From Symsagittifera roscoffensis (lineage: Eukaryota; Xenacoelomorpha; Acoela; Convolutidae), in assembly GCF_963678635.1 (NCBI RefSeq), contig NC_087067.1, positions 21,262,596-21,326,595 on the forward strand: a DNA stretch of 64,000 bases, read 5' to 3'. The notes beneath the pieces were generated by a model. It was not told where the DNA came from, made no database searches, and worked only from the letters and a program-made list of their open reading frames with translations. The translations under genes were made by a program, and so were the position numbers. Below, piece after piece: positions 23,614-35,300 of the stretch (within the stretch, counting starts at the first letter, position 1; every line of letters starts with the position of its first letter).

Positions 23614-24485
23614 TTAATTATTCATCACCAGAGACACGCAAATGAGCGAAATTGGATAATGATCAGAATAGGTCTTCTCTGAACGATAGACAAGAAGTTT
23701 CTGAAAATCATTCGACCAGAAAAGATCTAGAGTATTACCAGACAAAATAGTCGGAAAATTTACTAATTGAAACAGGTTGAGATCATCAAACGCGCTCAAA
23801 ATAATTATCGAATATTCAGAAGATGCATAGTATGAGCCGCAACAGACGTCAGCTAAAGTGAGGTCTCCTAGAACAGCAACCATAGTTTGGTCTGACGGGC
23901 AGCAACTGATGTGTTTGAGCACCTCATCACGATGGTTTTGAACAGCGTTCATAAGCGTAGATGACTCAACGCGATAGTCGGAACTGAGAAGTGTATTATA
24001 AACAACCATCAAACCAAAAAACGTGTGATTGACTTTGATGACAGTAGAACAACTGAAGTCACAAAAACTATAGGATTGAAGGAGATTTAAAGAATAACCT
24101 TTACGGCTTGCAATGAGATCACCACCATGGACAACGTTTAATCTGTCACAGAAAGAAACTACAATGAAATAATTAAATGGGAAAACTTCATGGCAAATAT
24201 TATCATTATAGAGCCATGTCTCAGTAATAAAGAGTATGTCGACAGAGTTGGAAGAAAGAAACTTAGAAAGCTTGATACGCTGGGAGATTTTGATAAGACT
24301 TTGACATTAATAAGGCACAATTTTATTTCTGACAGTAATTCAGGAGCGGTAATTTTCACACCATTATGAAGTAACTTCAGATTACGTATTTTCAATTCTT
24401 TTTTCGGAATGTTGTCTCTTGTTGATACATCAGATCTCAGTTTGAGGAGTTTACGCCTTGTGATCTGCTCTGAGGGAGACAACAA
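23614..24485 (-). pseudogene. APE endonuclease of the CR1/Jockey-like LINE
   Basis: Encodes the target-nicking apurinic-endonuclease-type domain of the LINE. The N-terminal Asn motif (LCLINVKVLSK), the central GD motif (VAVLGDLTLADVC), the D motif (NTLDLFWSNDF) and the C-terminal SDHYP motif are all visible, in two frames. The middle, with the catalytic Glu, is poorly preserved. Inactive remnant. Confidence 0.8.
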
Positions 24486-25199
24486 TTTCTAATTATAAAC
24501 AGGTGAACAATAAGTTTTCAGCTGCAAGACTTGGATAGAAGCTTCCAGCAATCGAACTGCGAGTAGAACTCAACAAGCAAAATTCTGGGTCGGGACGCAT
24601 CGGGTTTTTCTGACCATGACTTCTGAATGACTTCACACGCATGTGATTTTTTTTACCCAAGATGTGACAAAATAGAAATTAAATTGAAAATATCAGACTC
24701 TGTTTGAAAGTTGAATTCGCCTTTGCTTTCAGAAATAGCATCAAACTTCAAATCACCAATCCAATGATTATCAACTTGAGCAGATACAGGTATAACCGGT
24801 ACAACAGGCGTGGCAGTACAGCTGCATAACTTGGATTAAAAACTCTATCAATAGTCGCAGGAAGCTCAGTGAGAGCATCCTTCATGACTTTTTGAATAAT
24901 AGAAGATGAAAGAAAAAAAGACTTCTTTTGTAAACAAATATTGCATTTGAACAGGAGCAACTGAAATTTTACTATTTGTGGTAGAAGATTGACAGGGATT
25001 CCCGAGTAGTTGTAGCGATACCAGAGGTCGCATAGGTCACACTGACTCCATTGACTACCACCACTCTTGTTGCACTTCCCGCACAAGTCACCAGGAACAC
25101 AGAAGACAGAGTGAGCATCTCATCGGTTTTTCTTGACATTGCGAGATATGAAAAAAGAAAGATATAAATGAAGCACAGATAGATCAGGAATGTGAAAGG

Positions 25200-27535
25200 A
25201 TTGTCAGTTTACTGTCTCAAGGATGCAGCCAGTGTTACCACGTTGAATCCCGGTTGCGCCTGGCAAGTTCCTTCAGGAAAGTAAAAGAGAATTTACCAAT
25301 TCCACAAGAGTCTCTATCGCAAGGGGCTCAAAAATCGGGATCGTGGGTAAGTCTGCAGTAGGTATTTTTTTGACAAGTTTCTGCTTCAGTAGCAGCATTG
25401 GCATCGGCTGTGCACGCTTATCGCATGTTCGAGATGGCGAGCGTCCTGATGCAAGTGAAATTCCAAGCGAGCGTTCTCCCTCATTGCCATGTATTAAGTA
25501 TTATTCCATTAGGGCATCGCATTTCATGTTTAAACTTGAACTGTGCGGTTGTACGGGGCTCCGATACGAAGTGCCGCTAATATACGAAACCGACAAAGTT
25601 AACCCGAATGTGCGAGAAGGGAGAACATTAATCCATTCACCTGAGCCAACAGCTTTGCAGCCATTGATGCGACTAATGTGGAAGCTGCTCGCAGAGGCGG
25701 ACAGAATGGTGTGGGACTGTTCTTCGAAAATTGGCTTCAGTCAATGCTTCTGGAGCTGGCTTAAGCCCTTGTCAGTGAAAACGACATTGCAGAGTGATTC
25801 CCAGTGTCGGACAGCTTCGGCCATCCACCAGTCAATGACTCTGTCAGATGTTATAGGGCTTCGCAAGTCTGCAGTTGCAACAATAGAGGAAATAAAGGCG
25901 GCGGGACTGATGCTGGGACACTGAGGAGACCGATGCCTCCAAGCTTGACGGGAAGAGTAATTTGACTGAAAGAATTGTCGGTGATCACAAAGTTAGGGAT
26001 TCGTTCGGTTTCATGTCATTTTGATTGATCGATTTCACCGAGGACATCTTCATTTTTGAAGGCAGGACTGGCACAGATAACATAATTGAGTTTGAGATTG
26101 AAGAAGCAGTTTTTAACAAGAAAGGAAGCAGTTTGACATGGTGATTGACGAGTTCGGCCGATAAGAGCTATGGTCAAGTTTGTTTTTGAGCTCAAATCTC
26201 ACCTTGGTGTCTCCTAACCCGGCACCGAGAAGAATGGTTTTCTCTGCTGGCGCACAGTCAACCTTGGGAAACACTTTTTGGAGTTCGTGATAAATAGCCT
26301 GTTCGTTGGGACCGAAACTTTAAAATTCTTCTGTTTCAACAAGAGACCCACGTTTTTCGCCCAAGATTCGAGATTGATGAGGTTTGTTAGGACTGTTTGC
26401 CATGTGTCGCCTAATTCCACGTCGTCCAGGTGTCCAGATTTGAATTTGCGACGAATCCGTTGGAAAATCCCGTGTATGAGAAAGCAGACTCCAAAAGTGG
26501 CAACAGGGTCTCCCTGCTGAAAACTTTTCGCGGACACAATAAGATGATCACGGTGAAAGAGAAAGCTATCTTTTTCATAGAACAAAATTGAGAAATCCGG
26601 GGCTTGTTCATGAACGACTTCAAATATGGAATCTTTTCGTACGGTATTAGAAGCATTGGAGAAGTCATATTAGAAGCATTTGGCCCTTAATCTTCTGAGT
26701 GTATCTCCGATAGTTATGGGCCGAAATCCACCGCGTTTCTTGGAATTTAAAATCAGAATGGCACTAGCTAGAATTGGTTGGATGAAATCAGCTATGTTAT
26801 CGGAAAGCAGTAGGTTCGCCAGTTCAGTAAGTGTCGCAATCAAGTTATTACCTGCTTCGTTTGTGAGGGGATAGGTGGCATCCTTCAGGTGTTGGGGTCG
26901 CACTGCCTGAAGCAAACGCGAGGACAGCTTTCCTGACTTCTTGTTCAGACATTTCAATCTGCTGTGTGTCCGTGGAAGGATAGGGGCTACGGTTGATGCT
27001 CGAGGTATGTTTACTTACTGGTAGGGCCTTGTTCTCAACCGTGGAGGCAACAATAGTGTCGTCGCTGGATGCTAACCTCACAGCGTCTTTGATGTCACCT
27101 TCATCCAATTTGTCGGCGACGGCTCTCGTGATGTCGGCGTTGCAGCTCATCTTTTTAACGGGAGGAGTAGAACGTTTGAAGTAATTGCCCTTAATAAGGT
27201 TTTTGATTTGACTCTGCACAATGCTGGTCAGGGAAGCCATGATTTTCTTAACACTCGGGCAACAGAAGAAGGTGTACGCAAGCATCGTTTGACTCTGGAT
27301 TGCTTACAACTTGGCGTATGCAGTCAGTAAGCGTCAGCGCAAAAGTTTCTCTAGCAGCTTTGGGTATGAAATTCATAACAGAGAACCGATAGTTTGCGCA
27401 TTCTATCCAAGTCACGTTGCCAGAGGGACGTGAACAAGTCTCCCAGATACATAGTGCAGGAGTTGAGATCGATGCATTGTAAGGCAGACGAAGACGATTA
27501 AATTCATTCAAGTCAAAATAAATTGATATAAACAA
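25200..27535 (-). mobile_element. Reverse transcriptase of the RPI-x-G-x-x-LRRL group, remnant
   Basis: Read on the - strand: a helical N-terminal part with DEGDIKDAVRLASSDDTIV and SEQEVRKAVLAFASGSAT (about 26,900-27,140), then LRPQHLKDAT, LANLLLSDNIADFIQPILAS and GGFRPITIGDTLRRLRAKCF near 26,700, a palm region with SAKSFQQGDPVATFGVCF near 26,510, a degraded catalytic area GHLDDVELG near 26,420, and a C-terminal part with DWWMAEAVRHWES and WINVLPSRTFGLTLS near 25,600-25,830. This order is that of a widespread group of RT-bearing invertebrate ORFs with the RPI.G..LRRL word. I cannot name its clade and see no endonuclease. Broken by several stops and frameshifts. Confidence 0.8.
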
Positions 27536-27539
27536 AAAA

Positions 27540-28037
27540 GCAAGTTACAGCAATAGATAGGGACTTGAAAATAGTAAATAATGAGATCAGCCTATCTGCT
27601 CTGAATCTATTTTGAGCAACATAAGATTCAAACAGTAATTGTTTTGAAAGTAGTTAATAATTACTATCATAACAATTATTGAGGTATTTGAAAATGTAAA
27701 TTACGAACATTTTTGGACATTTGTGCATCACCAGGTTTCAAAGAAATGATTTTTTACCATCAAGAAAAATACCATCAATCATAAAAATATACTAAAACAT
27801 CGGATACAAAAATAATAAAATTTCAACCAATCAGGAAGCTTGCAAACTTGAAATTACCGCCAATTTTAAATCATGATTATATCATCAGACTTAACTTCCT
27901 GAGATGAGACGTTCTCAGAAGTTTATCTTTTAATTATAAATTGGTTTTTTGCTTTGTCTCCTTTTCGAATTTTGCAACCGATCAATGTTTTATTTCTAAA
28001 TTATTCTTGTGTAACAGCCAAAAATACGTTACCCAAA
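27540..28037. other. AT-rich interval without genes
   Basis: About 500 bp of AT-rich DNA between two - strand retroelements, with no ORF, no clear terminal repeat and no tRNA. Its right part may be the 3' untranslated region of the Penelope-like element that follows. Confidence 0.55.
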
Positions 28038-28334
28038 CTATAACTTAGGGGTCAGTTCCCTGCTCCTGATCTCATTGCGCATTTTTGTTCTCTGTCTCTC
28101 CTTCCAGATGTGAAGTGCTTCTAATGTCATTATCCTGAAGTTGGTGTTAGCTTCGTCTAGAACCTCCCATGACATTCCCGCGCTCGTGCCCTCATTTCCA
28201 GACGGCCTTAGATGTTCTCCTACGAGTACGGGTGAGTCCTCTTTTCGGTCTTCGTGGATTTTAGTGTTTAGATGTTGAACCGTGTGGCCAATATAGGTGG
28301 AGTCACATCCATAACATGAAATCTTGTAAGCCAA
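28038..28334 (-). pseudogene. GIY-YIG endonuclease domain of PLE1
   Basis: 98 codons open. It starts inside the protein with AYKISCYGCDSTYIGHT, the Cys-framed GIY-YIG entry typical of Penelope-like elements, followed by LNTKIHEDRKEDSPV and a helical end. In autonomous elements this domain nicks DNA for target-primed reverse transcription. The listed start Met is not a true gene start, because the domain is the C-terminal part of a longer protein. Confidence 0.85.
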
Positions 28335-30290
28335 TTTTGATTTCAGTTCACGCGAAAAAGAAGACTTTAAGGATGCTAGTCTTCCTTTGATGAGTCTGTC
28401 AAGGGTTCTCGAAACAATTTTATCAGTCCAAGATTCTGGCTATTGATTTTCCAAACATTGTTTTCCATTCACCTTCATGGCCTCATCGAGCTTATTTCAT
28501 GCTTCTAACAATTTGAAAAGCTGCGCCTTCTTTTATGTTCTTTTTAAAATAGAGTAGAGCGCAGCTCCTGAAATTTAAAATTATCCCTGTATCAATAGAT
28601 TTTTAATACCATCCGGAGAATAAGTTTGTGTCCACATTAACGTTAATGTCAAGAAAGGTTAAGTTGTCTTTCTCGTTAGCGTTTTCTTAAGTTAAGTGTA
28701 GATTAGGATGTAATTGATTTGCAGCGTTTAACAATTCTGTTGAATCTCCTCTCACATTTTTCACGATATCATCTACATACCTTAGGAAGAGTTTTTTCTC
28801 TGAGTGTTGGTTTCGTTCTCTTAGTTCACAGCATGCCGAGCAAAACCAAACAGTATTAGCTATATTTCAATTTTTCATTTCTTGAGCTTACCACATTTTT
28901 GATGGAACCAATTTAGACCTTTTTCTCATTCAACATCTTTCAGTCTATACGTAAATTTTTTTCTAAAAATCTAAAAAGATGCCATTTACATTATCAATTG
29001 TTTCGCAAATTTTGGGAATATCTTCCTTCAAAACAAGTTTGAATTCTTTCCAACCTGTTTCGATCTCTTTTCCACAAAACTGCTAGTAGTACTGCAAGAG
29101 AGGCTCCCACAGCCAACCCATCCTACTGTGTATACCAAATATTATTGCATCAAAGTGTACTTGATCTACAGCAATGTTTACCAATCTCTTCATAGTATTG
29201 CGTGCAAGGTCTGTAGTCTAATTTATCCTTCTCAATAACCTCTGGTGCTTCTTGCGTGTTTGTTTCGATGTCCGCTCCCAAAACTTGGGCCAATCTTTTA
29301 TCAAATGTGGGTGAACCTTCAGGCAGAGATAGAACAGGGCGCAGTGGTACGTCCTTCATGTTTTTTTTTGCTAAGCCATACAAACGAGCCGGTTGACTGC
29401 CTGTTGACCTCAATTTAGTGAATAGATGCGTACTTATGTCATTGTTTTTTCTCAGACTCAACAGCTCTTCGTTAATGTTTCCTCAATTTTTAACACCACC
29501 AATTCATCAGTGTTATTTATTGCTTTAAATTGGTCTGACTGTAAAATTTCAACCAGTTTGTCTTCGTATTGGTCTTTTTCCATGATACAAAATCCAACCC
29601 TTTTATCAAATGGCACTGAAGAAAAAGTGTTGTTTTCTAATTATTTCCCAGCTTTTCCACCCCTCTATCAGATGGTATCTGTTTCTCGCTTTACGTAGGC
29701 CTTAGGCGCCGCTTCAATCTCTCACAACGATTCTCTGTTACATTCTTATCTTTCAATTGGGATAGAAAATATCCATATAAATCAAAAAATTAATTTCTTT
29801 AATTTATCCCGAACCGGATGCTTGGGTTTCAGGCAAAAAATTTCATGGAACCACCTTGGTAAATCAATGCCCTGTAAAGCTATTACTGACCTGTCATTCT
29901 TTTTGCCTAGCAACATATCTTGTCTTTCACCAAGATTTTTTGCTTCTGTGCGTTTCGTTCACTCTGCTTTAATTATATCGGTTCGCATTTATAATGATGT
30001 GCAACACTGCCGGCCAAAATTTTTCCTCAACCCCCCGCTGCACTACCACTTCGCTTTTCTTATCTTATCGCTAAAGTTCTTCTCGTCAATTCTAACGGGA
30101 TTTTTTTCCGCTCTGAATAGCTTAAGCTGAAAACAAGGAATGGTTGGTTTGAAAAAACCACGTTTTGAGGCACCCGGATTTGCAAAAAAACCGATATTAT
30201 ATCTTTTTGTAAGCCTTTCATCAGAAACTTAAATCTATGAAAACAATTAGTTAGCTTCAGATACCACTTAAGATAATCTAGCACTAGTTG
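28038..30290 (-). mobile_element. Penelope-like element with GIY-YIG domain (PLE1)
   Basis: A Penelope-like retroelement on the - strand. An N-terminal part (30,060-30,290; about 29,700-30,050 in pieces) leads to an RT with PARLYGLAKKNMKDVPLRPV near 29,370, the catalytic box FLRYVDDIVKNVRGDSTELL near 28,720-28,790 and LTFLDINVNVD near 28,650. A C-terminal GIY-YIG nuclease at 28,038-28,334 reads YKISCYGCDSTYIGHTVQHL. RT plus C-terminal GIY-YIG is diagnostic of this class. Many stops and frameshifts; inactive. Confidence 0.9.
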
Positions 30291-30649
30291 TTACGAAAGT
30301 TTGTTCTTCAGTATCTATCGTAAAAGTGGTGGGGAAAGAATTGTTGAGATCATTACTTCGCAGGCTACGAGAAATGAACCTCACGAGCCACGAAACAAAG
30401 AACAGTTTTATGAAGTACCATCAGCTTGATCACTCTCCTTCCGCTTTGCTAGCGCCTTCCTCCTTGTCTGTGATTGTCAATTTTTGGCTGATCTTGCCTG
30501 GCCAATCAGACCTCGTATATTTTACCGATTCTCCACTACCAGCCTGAGCGACTTCAACTCCAGGGCACTGTCTTGGTGAAATTCCAAATACTCTCTCACC
30601 AACTTTGGCCCGTGTTTTTCCTTCCTCTTCGATAGGAGGTACTTTGTGA
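30291..30649. other. Interval with an unassigned ORF piece
   Basis: Between PLE1 and copy A2. The - strand has an open stretch of 85 codons (30,430-30,687) containing VGERVFGISPRQCPGVEVAQ and other polar words. I do not recognise it. It may be coding debris of another element. Nothing else was seen. Confidence 0.35.
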
Positions 30650-31955
30650 GGGGAGTTTGTCACTTGTGTATCCCAGCTGACATGCATGAGGATGACTACT
30701 TGTTAGTGGACCGCACTTGTAAAGTAAGCGAGAGAGCACACGCGATAAAAACGACGGGAGTGAGGCGGTGAATAGTCGTGATCTGCCCTTGGACTTGAAA
30801 TTAACTGAGCGAATAGAAGTCGAGGACGACACCCTCCCTCATGCTGAGGAGGAATGGAATGACCCAGACCAAACTGAAGTCAACAAAGGAGTAGAGCCTA
30901 ACTTTCACTTGACCACGGAGACGCGACAGAGCAAGAGGGAAAGAGACAAGAGGGAATACAATCTGTACGGAAAAGTTTTTGCCATAGACAGAATTGCACT
31001 AGACAATATAAAGGACTCAGTGGTGGAGTTGAATGAGATAATGGTCTTCGAGGACATCGAACTGGTCGACGATACATAGACAGACTGAATCGACGACCAA
31101 TCAAAACTGGAAATGAAGTTTGAACCTGAAGTGGAACAATTGCATGCGCAAGAGTTGACAAACTTGCGAGTGCTCGAAAGAATCCATGATCTGCCTGCAT
31201 ACCCAAAGAAGACAGTCCTGAAGATACAGGATGTCGATCAATCTAGCATCAAATACATCAGTTACGCCAACACTGAGTCCAACTGGGTCGCTCCAGATGA
31301 ACCATTGTGCCTACTTTGAATACAACCTCGATCTGCTCGATTCTGGGCAATCGACGGGGACGTCGATGGATATGATTGTCCAGTGAGTGGGGGTAGGACT
31401 CACGCACACCAACAATCTTATGATAAAAAAAATTGGCAAGGGAAACAGGAAAACTGGAAAAGGAGTGAGAAAACCCTAAACAACCGGCTTTGAACGTTTT
31501 TTTGATTAATATTTTGATCTATCTAATGACTACTTGAATAATATTGTTTCGACAGGCAGTGATTTTATACTCACGGCACACATATGCGCCATAGCGATCA
31601 CTGCGGATGTATGTTTTAAAACAGCACAAGCTGTCGACTTTAAAAGAAAGTATAAGAATCTTGAGTTGGTGGAAACAAAAGCCTGGTGTAGAAGGGATGA
31701 TAGCGTTGTCCCCTGTTGCATCACAAATACCGGAAAAAAATGTGTTTTTGGTGACCAAGGTCACCGATAAAAAACACGTGAGCCCCAAAAGTTCAGTGCT
31801 GGAAGTAACTCGACTCAAGAAATTTCTGGTCGAGAGAAGATTCAACTCGCTCTGGTTACAGGTTTATGATCCCAAAACGGGAAAACTACATCCCAGAGAG
31901 TTATATGCTCTACAAGAAGTCTACTTGCATAAGAAGTGATATCTAAGCATATGAT
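30650..31955 (+). pseudogene. C-terminal Pol extension of A2 with macro-like region (fossil)
   Basis: This carries LPLDLKLTERIEVEDDTLPH, the block LTNLRVLERIHDLPAYPKKT and then the macro-like tail (SDFILTAHICAIAITADVCF near 31,560, VTRLKKFLVERRFNSLWLQV near 31,820, and a terminal LHKK). It corresponds position by position to A1 7,930-9,241 and to the end of family B Pol. Broken. Confidence 0.8.
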
Positions 31956-32330
31956 AACGCTTCGATTAGGGTTAAAAGTTTTTCTACTTAGTTTAGCTTT
32001 TAAATATTAGGATTAAAGTAATAGGTTATGTATTAAGAAATAGGTTTTTTTGTTACTTTAATTAGAACAATGTTGATGTAGTCTTTATGTTGTGTATTTG
32101 CGCACCGTGACCTCGACTATTTCAAATGCAAAACAGGACAGCATCTGATCATCTTGAATCAAAATAAATAGAGGTTAACGCTCTACCTCGGTGCTAGTTT
32201 TTAGATCAGGAGAATAGAAAATTTCAATTGAATGCTTTTAAAAAGACATGAATGATGTTTCATCGTTGCGAGAAAATGTTTTATATACCTGTCCTAAGTT
32301 GCGACTGGTCTTTTAGATTGTGATTCATCA
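31956..32330 (+). other. Spacer between Pol and second gene of A2
   Basis: AT-rich non-coding spacer. A stretch near 32,190 (CTCGGTGCTAGTTTTTAGAT) is related to the equivalent spacer in the inverted arm of A1 (near 13,830). No promoter or splice site was recognised. Confidence 0.55.
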
Positions 32331-35300
32331 GATCTTTGTTTTTTGACGCTTGAAGTTGAAATTGAAAAGAACTCACACGAAAGAAATTGTGCGACACTAA
32401 CGCTCTAATGGAACATCTCTGGACGAAATATATCAGCTTATAGTAGACTGCAACTTTGGACTGGAGGATCGGGAGCTGGCGATGTTTACCGTTGCACCAC
32501 TGAGTGCAATGGGAGGAGAGGGCTGTGGGACCGCCCCACGGAAATATGTTGATGAAGAATTTCGGCGGCTCCGGTACCACCGAAGGAGGCCAAAATAGGC
32601 TCATGCGATGGCAACGCGGAGAAATGTCGGTTCACGACTTGGCTCGTGAGCCATGATCAGGTGAGCAAAGGGACTAAAGTTTAGGCGAGATGCCTCTACC
32701 TGTCAGTCCTAACTCCTCCGTGCAACCTCTTCTTGGATCGAAGTGATGACGCGGTGGGCCGGGCCCTTCAGACTCGGCAGATTCTCCTACATCCGCTCCT
32801 CCATCTAATAAAGTTAAGGTGAACAAGATTGAAAGCTAGACTGCGGAAACAATCAAAACCCCGAAGAAGATACAGAACTATTGGCCGGAAATACACGCTA
32901 ATATAGAGCAGGGGCCCAAGAACGGAACGAATGGAAAAAGAAGCACGATTAGTGGTTGAGAACTCTTAAGGAAGAAGAGATTAAACACCTAAAAGATCTG
33001 TACATGGTGAGGATGGGTCAGATGTCACCAAAATCCTGGACAAAATGTACTCTGATTGGTCCAGGGACACACACAGACTAGGACGAGAGCACAGGAGCTG
33101 TGCATCCCCAGGGAACTCGCGGCCCCTCTACAGTCATCCCTCGGACACGTACCTAGATCCACAGTTCCATGAGACATTTGAGCGGGTAGTCAGAGCGACA
33201 GTGGACAAAATCAACCAAACCAGCGCACGGACACTGGATAGGGGCGTCCCTACCCAACGCACTGACCCTTCCTAGAATGTTTCTTTTTATTGAGCTAACA
33301 GGTACAACACGCAGCGAGGCCACTTCAGCGTGTGGTGGACATTAGAAAGAACCTTGGAGTTCGGAATTTCTTCGTGCAGGTGGCTGCGACCCATTCCCGA
33401 GCTTGCCTTATTGGCATGAGCTGCAATCCTGCCGCCACTCATCAAGCGATTCGTTTCGGATGTCGTCATTTGATCATAGGGGGAAGCTTCGTGAGGGATC
33501 TGATTGAGATCTCTGCGAGTGTCAGAGCACTGCTGTTTCATCTTGGGTAGCATCCGTGGCCAAGATGATCCAGATGATGGAGTTCCAGGATGAAGACCAT
33601 TTGGACACGCTAACGATAATGATAGGCACTTATGACATCTCTAGGATTCCGGTTAAGCCGGATACCAGGTGGGAACTTTTGTTTGTCCGCCTTTTCAATG
33701 AACTGAAAGAAAAATACAAGCCGAGGCTCGTGGTTTTGTGTACGGACCCACAGAACCGAGATAAAAAATGGCATCGTGGCCAGGTGGAGTTGGATGATCC
33801 GTAACCTTCTCAGAAGCAATCCAAACGAGTTGCGGCTGATGGACTTAGAGAGCATGTTGAGTATGACTGACCATCTCGCGCTCACCAGAGGTGGAATACC
33901 CTGCAGGGAAGGCGATGGATCAAGGACGCCTTTCAAACGAAGATTGAGGAACTAGAAGAGGAGCTGAGAACGAAAGATTCCCTGGCTCGGACAGCTCGAC
34001 TGGCAGGGGAAGACTGAGGATCATTGTGCCTGAACCCCTCGCCAGTCGTCTTGGGCCCTTGGAATCAGAAACGATTAAAGTCGCTCCTGTCACTTCCAGC
34101 TTGGAAGTGAGGGATAGATTGGGGAAATTTCCCCTCCTCGAAGACAACGATTGTAGAGCAGGCTTGGAAGTTCAAATAAACAGGGTCCAGCGAACTCCCA
34201 GGCCTCCACGAGTGTAAGTAACTTGACATCTTCGGTTTCAATTACTGCGGGAAACTCCTCAATCAACACTGCGCCGGCAGAAGGGGCTGGTTCGAACAGC
34301 AGATTACTGTGGAACCGACTGGATCCCAGTGCATAGGGACAATATAAAGCTGACATGCTAGCGAGACTTAACTTGAAGACGCTGGTATTGCGATCTGACG
34401 CGAAGGGAATGATGAATGGAAACGGCCTTACGGCGTCAACTCGTGTGGTGCTGGATGAAGCCCTGGGGTTGGAACTGTCCAACTTCGCCAGGTTCTTTAA
34501 ATTGAGACAAGGAGTGAATGATGACCTGAATGACTTATGGTTCATGCAGTTGGATTACCAGAAGAACGCGCAGGAGAGTATGGCCAGGCGTTACTTGACA
34601 TCGTCGGAAGAAGACCTCAAGGCGTTGGCATACTTTAATGCATAGTTTCATCTGTCACGAGGGTGTACACGATGGCAGAAGTTGCATTTGAACATGAGCC
34701 AGCAGTGATAAAGGAGATCCATACTTACATGAAAGCCTTATTGAACTGAAGAGAGCAGGCTGAGGCATGATGTTGCAGTTGATGCCGGACGTGAACACTA
34801 TGTCTCTAGACAAGTTCCAAGCGGATGTACTGGCAAGGAGAGCGCAGTAAGAGAGATCCGACGCAATTCTGGGAGGAATGGAAAAGGGATGAGCGCCATC
34901 CTTTCTGTACAGATGCTATCCGAGAGCCTCCAGGAACTTGATTGCGAGCTTCCTATAAGACGTCAGAAGCTGTTGATCGGCCTTGTGTTGACACTTTATG
35001 TAGAGTGGACATGGGATGTGATACGCAGGTACGGGACGCAGCCCGTGAAGAAAGTGGGTTTGAATCATCCCATCATGTGTGAGGTTCTAGACAAATTGAT
35101 GGGCCCCACTGAATTTGACGGTCTGATCGAGTTAGTCACGGAAGAGAGCGCCGATGAATACGCGATCACTAAAAGTCAATCCGTTAAGCAAGCCAAGAAA
35201 GGGCAAAAGAAGCTGAAAAATAAAACCGGTAGCAAAACTGTGGACTCCAAGGTGAGTGAGTCAAAAGCGAGTATGTGATGAAGTCGCTGGCAAAAGAATC

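Larger units (their letters stand above)
21409..25140 (-). mobile_element. CR1/Jockey-like LINE with PHD-like finger, near full length
   Basis: A long non-LTR retrotransposon on the - strand, many times frameshifted. In order: a Cys-rich PHD-like finger at about 25,010-25,090 (CGKCNKSGGSQWSQCDLC, then LWYRYNYSGIP); an APE-type endonuclease at about 23,614-24,400 (IKLCLINVKVLSKS, LGDLTLADV, NTLDLFWSN, SDHYPISL); and RT from about 23,340 to 21,980 with the box YLFADDSKLFSTD near 22,385 and a thumb with VVKYLGLLVADDLNW. The 3' end is marked by the (TGA)n tract. A PHD-like finger ahead of the endonuclease is known from several invertebrate CR1-related LINEs. Inactive. Confidence 0.87.

Noticed and set aside
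25343-25924. 193-codon + strand ORF
   Set aside because: It lies antisense to the C-terminal part of the RPI-x-G-x-x-LRRL reverse transcriptase, whose - strand wording is clear. The + strand reading has no recognisable family.
28038-28334. Homing endonuclease of a group I intron
   Set aside because: The GIY-YIG domain is preceded in order by a Penelope-type RT, so it belongs to that element.
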